From positions 1 to 23,524 of the forward strand of contig JADJAE010000153.1 in the NCBI GenBank assembly GCA_016704445.1: a stretch of DNA of 23,524 nucleotides, given 5' to 3'. The notes under the pieces are model-generated. The model was not told the origin of the DNA. It made no database searches and saw only the letters and a program-made list of their open reading frames with translations. This document shows, one piece after another, positions 15,593-22,926 of this stretch (position 1 is its first letter; each line of letters begins with the position of its first letter). This DNA comes from Deltaproteobacteria bacterium (lineage in GTDB: Bacteria; Myxococcota_A; Polyangia; Polyangiales; Ga0077539). The translations under genes were made by a program, and so were the position numbers.

Positions 15593-15599
15593 CGAGCGG

Positions 15600-16454
15600 T
15601 CAGCCCTGGGCGATCTGGTCGCCGCGAACCCACGACGCCGGCGAGCCGTCGTCCCACTGCACCAGGAACATCCCGTTGGCCGCCTGCACCACGGTCATCC
15701 CGTAGTACTGCCCGTCGGACCACTGCGCGAGACCGCGCTGGCCCGGCGCAAACCCGCCGCCGCCCATCCCCTTGGCGTAGGGGTCCCCGCCCTTGGCGTA
15801 GGGGTCGCCGCCCTTGGCATAGGGGTCCCCGCCCTTGGCGTAGGGGTCGCCGCCCTTGGCGTAGGGATCGCCGCCCTTGGCGTAGGGGTCGCCGCCGCCC
15901 TTGGCGTAGGGATCACCGCCACCCTTGGCGTAGGGGTCGCCCTTCATGCCCTTCGCGTGCGGGTCGCCTCCGCCGTAGCCCATCTGCGGGGCGCCCATGG
16001 GCATCATCCCGGGGCCGCCCATGGGCATCATCCCCTGTCCCATGAAGGGCGCGCCGGTCACGTGGAGTTCCATGCCCGCGCCCGGGTCGACCTCGCCGTC
16101 GATGTCGGCGTTGGCGACCACCCGGTACGAGACCGCGTTCTGCGTCGTCGAGAACAACCCGCCCGGCAGCATCGCCTGGAAGGGCATGGTGTACCGCTGC
16201 CCCGCCTGCGTCTGGAAGGCGCCCGCGACCTGCAGCGGCCCCACCACGTCCTTCGTCGTCTGCTGCATCCCGTTGGGACCAGGCTGCTGCATCGTGCAGG
16301 TCACCTTCACCGTCACGTTGGCGATCTGCTGCGCCCTCCGCCCGGCCTGGAACACCACCGTCCCCTGGAGCCCGCCCCCCGCCTGGGCCTGCGCGAACTG
16401 CATCTCGATCGACAGGTCTCCACCGCCCACACCGAAGGCATCGAACAGTCCCAT
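15600..16454 (-). CDS. Spo0M-like arrestin-fold protein with DPYAKGG repeats and C-terminal Tudor-like domain
   Basis: This 284-residue protein has three parts. Residues 1-140 match the N-terminal arrestin-like half of Spo0M/sporulation-control proteins (GLFDAFGVGGGDLSIEM, IANVTVKVTCTM, TQAGQRYTMPFQAMLP, VVANADIDGEVDPG). A Met/Gly-rich hinge follows (GMMPMGGPGMMPMG), then eight DPYAKG units and one DPHAKG. The last 45 residues (LAQWSDGQYYGMTVVQAANGMFLVQWDDGSPASWV) look like a small Tudor/agenet-type beta-barrel. Spo0M itself has a second half that is absent here. The ATG at 16454 is preferred to a GTG at 16481 because GGGAG lies about nine bases before it. A TGATAGCGT box sits 49 bases upstream. 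The role is likely structural or regulatory in stress or development; that is inference. Confidence 0.8.
   Translation of the reverse strand: MGLFDAFGVGGGDLSIEMQFAQAQAGGGLQGTVVFQAGRRAQQIANVTVKVTCTMQQPGPNGMQQTTKDVVGPLQVAGAFQTQAGQRYTMPFQAMLPGGLFSTTQNAVSYRVVANADIDGEVDPGAGMELHVTGAPFMGQGMMPMGGPGMMPMGAPQMGYGGGDPHAKGMKGDPYAKGGGDPYAKGGGDPYAKGGDPYAKGGDPYAKGGDPYAKGGDPYAKGGDPYAKGMGGGGFAPGQRGLAQWSDGQYYGMTVVQAANGMFLVQWDDGSPASWVRGDQIAQG
15768..15964 (-). repeat. Coding tandem repeat, 21/24-bp units (DPYAKGG)
   Basis: There are nine near-identical units inside the Spo0M-like gene, mostly 21 bp, two of them 24 bp with an extra Gly codon. Unit-to-unit DNA identity is very high, with third-position differences only, which suggests recent slippage expansion. 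Confidence 0.9.
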
Positions 16455-16503
16455 GCGCGCATCTCCCACGTCGACTCGCACCGCGCGGTCACGACGTCAC
16501 TCC

Positions 16504-16512
16504 ACGCTATCA
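16504..16512 (-). promoter_or_regulatory. Extended -10-like box before the Spo0M-like gene
   Basis: TGATAGCGT on the minus strand lies in the 89-base gap after the aldolase gene. It is 49 bases before the ATG at 16454 and allows a leader carrying the GGGAG ribosome site. Confidence 0.4.
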
Positions 16513-16543
16513 GCACCGCCCCTGCGGCTGGAAGCCCCGACCG

Positions 16544-17188
16544 TCAGCGCCCCGCGAGCACGAGCAGCCGACGGATCTCCTCCTCGGGCAGAGGCACCGC
16601 GCTCCCCGCCGAGCGCGCCGCGATGGTGATCTTCGCCGTGTGCTCGATGATCTCCGTGCGCAGCACGCCCGTCATCGGATCATCGCAGAGCACCACGCTC
16701 CCGTGCCTCGCCAGCATGAAGGCCTCGCACCCGGAGGCCACCACCGCGGCCACCGCGTCGGGTACGTCCGAGGTCGTCGGCGACGCGTAGGGCACCGTCG
16801 GGACGCGCCCCATCGCGAAGAGAATCTCCGGCACCACCGGCGGATCCAAGCCCCAGCCCGCCACCGTCAGCCCCACCGCGCTCGGAGGGTGCGCGTGCAC
16901 CACGCACAGCACCCCGGGCTTCTGCCGGTAGAGCGCCAGGTGCATCTTCAGCTCCGACGAGGCCCTCCCCCCGCGGATCACCCGGCCCTCCAGGTCGAGC
17001 AGCACCAGGTCGCCCTCTCGAAGCGCCCCCTTGTGCGCGCCCGACGGGGTGCAGAGCAGCCTCCCGTCGCCCACCCTCGCCGACAGGTTGCCGTCCGTCG
17101 GGCCGATGAGCCCGCGCTCGTAGAGCACCCTGCCCGCGTCGCAGATCGCCTTGCGCAGTGCGGGTTCGGTGACGGGGGCGCGCATCAC
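16544..17188 (-). CDS. Class II aldolase/adducin family protein (FucA/AraD type)
   Basis: This zinc-dependent class II aldolase-fold protein of about 214 residues matches the size of L-fuculose-phosphate aldolase and ribulose-5-phosphate 4-epimerase. Visible motifs are GLIGPTDGNLSARVGDGRLLCTPSG (phosphate-binding loop), ASSELKMHLALYRQ, VVHAHPPSAVGLTVAG (two zinc His residues in HAH), VPEILFAMG, AFMLARHGSVVLCDDP (further zinc His) and TEIIEHTAKI. The usual catalytic Glu of FucA is expected in the ELKMH stretch. It would cleave or epimerise a sugar phosphate, but the sugar is not readable, and sugar-kinase or isomerase neighbours are absent. The start is GTG at 17188 or the next codon, ATG at 17185. 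A TGGTAGACG box is 7-10 bases upstream, so the RNA may be leaderless. Confidence 0.85.
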   Translation of the reverse strand: MMRAPVTEPALRKAICDAGRVLYERGLIGPTDGNLSARVGDGRLLCTPSGAHKGALREGDLVLLDLEGRVIRGGRASSELKMHLALYRQKPGVLCVVHAHPPSAVGLTVAGWGLDPPVVPEILFAMGRVPTVPYASPTTSDVPDAVAAVVASGCEAFMLARHGSVVLCDDPMTGVLRTEIIEHTAKITIAARSAGSAVPLPEEEIRRLLVLAGR

Positions 17189-17195
17189 GCCGGCA

Positions 17196-17204
17196 CGTCT
17201 ACCA
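17196..17204 (-). promoter_or_regulatory. Extended -10-like box before the class II aldolase gene
   Basis: TGGTAGACG on the minus strand ends seven bases before the GTG at 17188 and ten before the ATG at 17185. Confidence 0.35.
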
Positions 17205-17245
17205 CATCACCGCGATGGCCTCGCGATTGCCTTGATCACCCTCCC

Positions 17246-18880
17246 ATGCTGCGCGCTCGCGGATGGGACCAGGTGCAGATCGGGGACGAGGTCATCGCCC
17301 GCAAGGTGCAGCGGGTGCTCGGCGGCGACCGGGAGGGCGGAGGGCGAAGCCTCGGCGCCGTCATCAACGACTCCCTCTACCACGAGCGGCTGAGGCTCCT
17401 CCGCGCACCGGACGACGAACGGTCGCGCGCCGACAGCGCATTCCATGCGCGGCTGCGTCGTGAGCTCCCTCGCGCGAGCCCCGAGCGCCAGCGACAGCTC
17501 GTGCGCGAGCTGGTCGAGCACTACGTCCGGGAGATCACCGGGCACTTCGACCCTCGGGTCTATCGCTTCGCCACGACGGTGCTGCCCTACGGGCTCTCCG
17601 GGCTGATGCAGGGCTTCTCCCCGGCGGGCCTCTTCCACGAGATCCGCGGGGCGAGCCGGCTCGACGACCACCTGCTGCTCGAGGGCGAGGTGAAGGGCCT
17701 CCAGAGGCTGGTCGAGCGGGGCACGGTCATCCTGGCTCCGACGCACTCGTCCAACCTCGACTCGCTGCTCATCGGGTACGCCATCTTCCGAATGGGCCTT
17801 CCGCCCTTCGTCTATGGCGCGGGGCTCAACCTCTTCACCAACCCCCTCACCAGCTTCTTCATGCACAACCTCGGGGCGTACTCGGTCGACCGCAGCAAGA
17901 CCGACCCGCTCTACCGCGAGACCCTCAAGGAGTACGCGACCGTCACCATGGAGGCCGGTCAGCACAACCTCTTCTTCCCTGGAGGGACGCGCAGCCGCTC
18001 GGGGGAGATCGAGTCTCGGGTCAAGCTGGGGCTGCTGGGCGCCGGGCTCGCGGCCTATCGCAACAACCTCCTGCGGGGCAAGGAGTCGAGGGAGCGGGTC
18101 TTCGTCGTCCCCTGCACCATCTCGTACCCGCTGGTGCTGGAGGGCGCCTCGCTGGCGCGCGACTTCCTCCAGGAGACCGGGAAGTCCCAGTACATCGTGG
18201 TCGACGACGAGTTCAGCCGGGCGCACCGCTGGGTGGACTTCCTCCGGGGCCTCGCCGAGCTCGACCTCCGGGTGCACGTCCGCATCGGCCGCGCGCTCGA
18301 CCCCTTCGGCGACGACGTCGACGCCGAGGGCGCCTCGCACGACCCCCGGGGGCGGCCGCTCGACCCGAGGCGCTACCTGCTGCGCGACGGCCGGGTGATC
18401 GAAGACCCGGCCCGCGACGCGGAGTACACCCGGGCGCTGGGACGGCGCGTCATCGAGACATGGCGCAGGGACAACGTGGCCCTGCCCACGAGCGTGCTGG
18501 CCTTCGCGCTGCTCGAGGTGCTGCGGCGCGACCTCGCCCAGCCCGACCTCTTCAGGATGCTGCGCTCCATCAACGCTGACACCGGGGTCGCCGCCGAGCG
18601 CGTCGAGGCCGAGGTGGAGAAGCTGGTGGCCGAGCTGAAGGCGCTTGAGCGCGCGGGGGCCATCCAGCTCAGCGAGGGGCTGCAGACGACCGACGGCCGC
18701 GACGTGGTGGCCCGCGGGCTGCGGGGCCTCGGCATCTACCACACGACCCCCATCGTCGAGCGGCGGGGCGAGCAGCTCGTGGTGCTCGACGCCGACCTGC
18801 TCTTCTTCTATCGCAACCGCCTGGAGGGCTACGGGCTGCGGGGCGCCCCGAGGCTCTACCCCGCCGGAGCGCCGCGATGA
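17246..18880 (+). CDS. PlsB/PlsC-type glycerol(phospho)lipid acyltransferase
   Basis: This 544-residue protein has the glycerolipid acyltransferase motifs. Motif I is PTHSSNLDSLL (His167 and Asp172, the HX4D catalytic pair), motif II lies around NLGAYSVDRSKTDPLYRET (residues 208-225), and motif III is LFFPGGTRSRSGEIE (242-256). The size and the YSVDRS motif resemble PlsB-type glycerol-3-phosphate acyltransferases more than short PlsC enzymes, although a full PlsB is over 800 residues. Motif III reads FPGGTRS where most family members have FPEGTRS. The C-terminal 150 residues (from VALPTSVLAFALLEVLRRDL) look like the helical tail of PlsB. The start ATG at 17246 is chosen by the homology-like N-terminus. 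The stop overlaps the gpsA start (ATGA), tying acylation to supply of sn-glycerol-3-phosphate. Confidence 0.86.
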   Translation: MLRARGWDQVQIGDEVIARKVQRVLGGDREGGGRSLGAVINDSLYHERLRLLRAPDDERSRADSAFHARLRRELPRASPERQRQLVRELVEHYVREITGHFDPRVYRFATTVLPYGLSGLMQGFSPAGLFHEIRGASRLDDHLLLEGEVKGLQRLVERGTVILAPTHSSNLDSLLIGYAIFRMGLPPFVYGAGLNLFTNPLTSFFMHNLGAYSVDRSKTDPLYRETLKEYATVTMEAGQHNLFFPGGTRSRSGEIESRVKLGLLGAGLAAYRNNLLRGKESRERVFVVPCTISYPLVLEGASLARDFLQETGKSQYIVVDDEFSRAHRWVDFLRGLAELDLRVHVRIGRALDPFGDDVDAEGASHDPRGRPLDPRRYLLRDGRVIEDPARDAEYTRALGRRVIETWRRDNVALPTSVLAFALLEVLRRDLAQPDLFRMLRSINADTGVAAERVEAEVEKLVAELKALERAGAIQLSEGLQTTDGRDVVARGLRGLGIYHTTPIVERRGEQLVVLDADLLFFYRNRLEGYGLRGAPRLYPAGAPR

Positions 18881-19870
18881 TCGCCGTCCTGGGAGCAGGC
18901 AACTGGGGCACCACCCTCGCCGACCTCATCGCCTCCAACGGCCACGCGGTGCGCCTCTGGACGCGGCAGCCCGAGCAGCGCGAGGAGATCAACGCGCGCC
19001 ACACCAACGAGGGCGCCGTGCCGGGGCTGCGCATTGCCGAGGGGGTGAGCGCGACGAGCGAGCTCGGCGAGGCCGTGCGGGGCGCCGAGCTGGTGGTGGT
19101 GGTGATCCCCTCGCAGGGCTTCCGCGAGGTGTCCTCGGCGCTCGGCGACGTGCTCGCCCCAGAGCAGGTGGTGCTGCACGCCACCAAGGGCCTCGAGCGG
19201 GAGAGCAACGTGCGGATGACGGAGATCCTGCTGCAGGAGACCTGCGCCCGGCAGATCGGGGTGATCTCGGGCCCAACATCGCCGCGGAGATCGCCCGCAA
19301 GAAGCCCGCGGGAACGGTGGTCGCGTCGCGCTTCCCTCACGTCGTCGAGCTGGGTCGCAGGGCCCTCTCGTGCCCACGGATGATGGTCTTCGCCGGGGAC
19401 GACGTGACCGGCGTCGAGCTCTCCAGCGCCTTCAAGAACGTGGTCGCCATCGCGGCGGGCATCGCCACGGAGATGGACGTCGGGAGAACGCCAGGTCGCT
19501 GCTGGTCACCGAGGCCTCGCGGAGATCACCCGGCTGGCGGTGACCAGGGGGCCGCGCCTCACCCTGGCGGGCCCGCGGGCATCGGCGACCTGAGTGACCT
19601 GCGCCAGCCCGCTCTCCCGCAACCACCGCGTCGGGGTGGCCCTGGCGAAGGAGAGCGGCTGCCGGAGATCCTGTCGAAGCTGGGGATGGTGGCGGAGGGG
19701 TACGCCGCCGTGGCCGCCGCGACCTGGCGCGCAGGCACCACGTCGAGGCCCCGCTGCTCGATGCGGTCTACCGGGTGCTCTACGAGGGGCTCTCGTGCGA
19801 GCAGGGCCTCGCCGAGCTGATGACCCTCCCGGCGGGACGGGACGTGGCGCGCTTCCAGTCGACGCTGTAG
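18877..19870 (+). CDS. gpsA: NAD(P)-dependent glycerol-3-phosphate dehydrogenase GpsA (frame-disrupted)
   Basis: GpsA reduces dihydroxyacetone phosphate to sn-glycerol-3-phosphate for membrane lipids. The N-terminus IAVLGAGNWGTTLADLIASNGHAVRLWTRQ is the Rossmann GxGxxG fold; VVVVIPSQGFREV, HATKGLERES, GVISGP-NIAAEIA, SSAFKNVVAIAAGIATEMD and AGIGDL follow in family order, then NHRVGVALAK, LPEILSKLGMVAEG and a tail EQGLAELMTLPAGRDVARFQSTL before TAG. The frame breaks at about 19269-19274 (one C missing in GGCCC-AAC) and again about 19485-19640 and 19700-19780. The corrected length is about 331 residues, normal for GpsA. The start ATG overlaps the acyltransferase stop (ATGA). I read the breaks as sequence errors. 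Confidence 0.88.
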
Positions 19871-19884
19871 GGGCCGATGCGGCG

Positions 19885-19914
19885 TTGCGCGGGCCGGAGA
19901 CCGTCGCCTATGGT
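19885..19914 (+). promoter_or_regulatory. Possible promoter before the LeuD-LeuC fusion gene
   Basis: TTGCGC (19885-19890) and TATGGT (19909-19914) are separated by 18 bases in the 90-base gap after gpsA. The TATGGT hexamer equals the one before glgA. The match is weak evidence only. Confidence 0.25.
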
Positions 19915-19960
19915 GCCCCTCCCTTACGGCGGAAGCACTTCTCGAAAGGTATGGTCGGTG

Positions 19961-21905
19961 ATGGCGCGCGAAGACAGCGTACGGTTCCCCGGGCGGACCC
20001 GTTTTCTCACCGAAGACCCGGAGCTGCTCAGCCAGCAGCTCCAGGGAGCTCTCGTGGGACCCCGAGCGCCCGCTCATCGACAACATCTCCACCGACGAGA
20101 TCACCCCGGGGTGGGTCTGTTACTACTACGACGAGACGCTCGCGGAGTACTGCCTGGTGGGGCTGCGCGGCCAGAAGGTGCAGCGCAACGACATCAAGAA
20201 CGGCGGGTTCTCGGTGATCGTGTCAGGCCGCTCCCAGGGCTGCGGCAGCTCGCGAGAGTGGCTCCGTACTCGGAGAGCTGAAGTCGGGCGTCGGGCTGGT
20301 GATCGCTCGCAACATCGAGAAGATCTACAGCCAGAACGCCCAGAACATCGGGCTGCTCACCAGCACCGACTTCGGGCTGGTCGAGCGCATCGCCCGAGGC
20401 GAGGCCATCCCCCTGGAGGAGTTCACCCGGGGGCTCGACGACATCTCCGCGGACATCGTCAGGGCGGGCGGGCTCTTCGAGTACTCCAAGCTGCGCATGG
20501 CGGGAGAGCGCACCCCGCCGGCCATCACCACGGCCCCGAGGGCCATGACGCTGGCGGAGAAGATCCTCGCTGCGCACGCGGTGGTCGACCTGAAGAACGA
20601 CCGGCTCGGCGTGCCCGCGCTCGCACCTGGCGACGCGCTCTTCGTCCGAGCGGACGTGCGCTTCTCCCACGAGTACGTGACGCCGATGGCCGACGCGCTC
20701 TTCCGCGGGGGCTCGGCGACGACGCGCGGGTCACCGACCCGGCGAGCGTGTACACCTTCCGCGACCACCTCACCTTCCTCGACGACGTGATGAGCGAGGC
20801 CCACAAGAAGATGGGCCTGCGCGAGGTCGCCCACCGCCTCGCCGTGGTGCAGAGGAGCTCTCTCGAAGTCGCAGGGCGTGAGGCACTACGGCGAGGTGCA
20901 GAACAAGGTCGGTCGCGGGTCGCGGCCATCTGCCACAACGCCGTCATCGAGGATATCGCCCTGCCCGGCCAGGTGGTGACGGCACCGACTCGCACACCTG
21001 CATGGCGGGCGCCCTCGGGTGCTTCGCCTTCCGGGTGGGCAGCACCGACATGGCGGACACGGGTGGTTCACCCGCGACGTGCGGGTGCGCGTCCCGGAGA
21101 GCGTGCTGGTGAACCTCACGGGCGCGCTCCGCCCGGGGTGTCGGCCTAGGACGTGATGCTCACCTGCTCTCGCAGGAGTACTTCAAGGACGGCGGGGCAT
21201 CGGCAAGGTGCTGGAGTTCGCGGGCCCGGCACGCGGCCCTGCGCTTTGGACGAGCGCGCCACGCTCACCACCATGTCCGTCGAGGCGGGCGGCTTCACCG
21301 GCATCATCGAGGCCGACGAGCTGGTGGTCGACTACCTCGCGCAGAAGCGTGGGATGAGCGCCGACGAGGTGCGGGCGCGCATCGTGAGGGCCGACGAGGG
21401 GGCCGCGTACGCGCACCGCTTCGACATCGACCTCGACGCGCTCGGGGTGATGGTCGCGACGCCGGGCGATCCTCGCAACGGCGTGGCGCTCTCGGCCTAC
21501 CGGGGGGAGGTAAAGATCGACGTGGCCTACGGCGGCAGCTGCACCGGCGGCAAGAAGGCCGACATGGACATGTACGCCTCGGTGCTCTCCGCGCGGTGGC
21601 GCAGGGGCGCAAGGTGGCGCCGGGGAATGCGGCTGTTCATCCAGCCCGGCTCGCAGGACATCCGCGAGTACGCCGGGCGAGGGGGTACATCGGAAGTGTT
21701 TCCGGCGCGCGGGCGCGGAGCTCATCAACCCGTCGTGCGGGGCGTACGAGCGTCAACCTGGGTGAGCGAGCGGGCCGACGAGGTGACCGTGAGCGCCATC
21801 AACCGCAACTCCCCGGGCGATCGGGCCCTGGGAAGGTGTACCTCGCGTCGCCGTACGTCATCGCGGCGAGCGCCACCGTGGGCATATCAACCCGACGCGG
21901 TGTGA
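19961..21905 (+). CDS. Aconitase-superfamily hydro-lyase: LeuD-like swivel domain fused ahead of LeuC-like catalytic domains (frame-disrupted)
   Basis: The protein would have about 648 residues if the frame were corrected. The first 150 residues carry small-subunit (LeuD/swivel) signatures: LIDNISTDEITPGW, then VSGRSQGCGSSREW, the GCGSSRE substrate loop. The rest is large-subunit (LeuC): MTLAEKILAAHA, VYTFRDHLTFLDDV, the first iron-sulfur Cys in TDSHTCMAGALGCFAF, the DIDLDALGVMVATPGDP and KIDVAYGGSCTGGKKADMDMY segments, the CGAC-type Cys pair (around 21735-21750), and NRNSPG with GKVYLASPYVIAASATVG at the end. It should isomerise a 2-hydroxy-tricarboxylate or isopropylmalate-like substrate with a [4Fe-4S] cluster. 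Most IPM isomerases are two subunits; here one chain has the small part first. The start ATG at 19961 gives MAREDSVRFPGRTRFLTED. Many indels occur, but motifs survive. Confidence 0.78.
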
Positions 21906-22732
21906 TGCGCTTCCTGAGCTCCGCGGCCTCTCTCGCTCTGGAGGCCGTGCGCCCCGGCGAGCAACACCGGTCGCCTGCTGCGCGCCTGGCGAGCTACGTC
22001 GACCGGGGCCTGGCGACCGTAGGGCACGCCCGGTTGAGGTCGGCCACGAAGGTCCCGCCGGGTGGATCGCGTGGGGCGGCGCGGGACGTTTCGTGGAGGG
22101 GAGAGGGCCGTCGCCGACCGTGGGTGGAAGTGGCGGGCGACGGTCGGATGTGTGCTGGTGGCCGAGGGCGCTGGGTCGCGGTGCGCGCCGACGAGCGTGA
22201 GCTGCGGTCTGACGCTGGTGGTCGACGAGGTGGAGAGCTCGCGGGTGCTGACCGAGCGTGGGCGACGAGGGCTCGGGGAGGGCGCGAGTGGTGGGGCCCG
22301 CTGAGCGTGGAGGACGCGGCAGGAGCAGCGGGCGCGCCGGCGCGGCTGACGGCGAGGCGGGGAGGGGCGGAGCTACGCCAGGGTGCGCAGCGCGGCCGGT
22401 GGGTCGGGCGCTTGGGCGACGCGCACCAGGCGTGGCCGGGATGGACGCGGCGGACGCGATGTGGCGGGCGCCGACGCCGACGAGGCGTGGGTGCGCGCGG
22501 AGTGCGACGGGGGCGGAGGGGTGACGGTGGCGGGAGCGACGGGTGGCGGAGCTGGCGGAGTGGGGGATAAGCACCGAGGGGGGCGGTGGCGGCGGTCGTC
22601 GCCGTGTGGGATCTTTCGGGTGAGGAGGGGGAGGCCGCCGACAGGCCCCCGTGCTGGCGTCCTCGGATCGGACGCCGCGCGTCAAAGAGACCTCGCCGCG
22701 CCGGATGCACCGTCCCGGAGCAGAGGTGCTCC
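21906..22732. other. Unassigned G-skewed stretch, no supportable gene
   Basis: About 830 bases follow the LeuD-LeuC fusion. The plus strand is strikingly rich in G over C between about 22100 and 22620. Several long open frames exist in all frames, as expected at this base composition, but none shows a family motif, credible start or ordinary amino-acid makeup. It may be a gene broken by indels. Confidence 0.5.
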
Positions 22733-22926
22733 TTGACCAACCACCACAACCTTCTGACCGTCCTGGCCGTCGTGACCTTCCCCCGCGCCGTTCTCCTGGG
22801 GCTAATCTCGGTGATCGTCCCGGGCCTCAACCTCATGCTTCATCCTGCTGTGGTCCTTCGTCGCGATGGCCTGCGTGGGCGGCTTCAGCAACGAGATTCG
22901 GAGTGCTGTTCGAGGCTCGCTTTTAG
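22733..22926 (+). CDS. Possible small membrane protein (frame-disrupted)
   Basis: A TTG at 22733 preceded by GAGGTG opens MTNHHNLLTVLAVVTFPRAVLLGLISVIVPGLNLML. After one apparent indel another hydrophobic stretch follows (LLWSFVAMACVGGFSNEI), with a stop at 22924-22926. This gives about 64 residues and two likely membrane helices. It meets the AraC-family gene tail to tail. I do not recognise the family. Given the poor sequence here, the boundaries are uncertain. Confidence 0.3.

Noticed and set aside
15768..15964. CRISPR array
   Set aside because: Regular repeats occur, but they are contiguous, in frame, and encode DPYAKGG in a real gene. There are no spacers or cas genes.
22110..22570. RCC1-like beta-propeller repeats (G-D-G-x-x-C-A pattern) on the plus strand
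   Set aside because: Spacings and key Cys/Trp/Gly residues do not recur in any one frame. Reconstructing them needs too many assumed indels.
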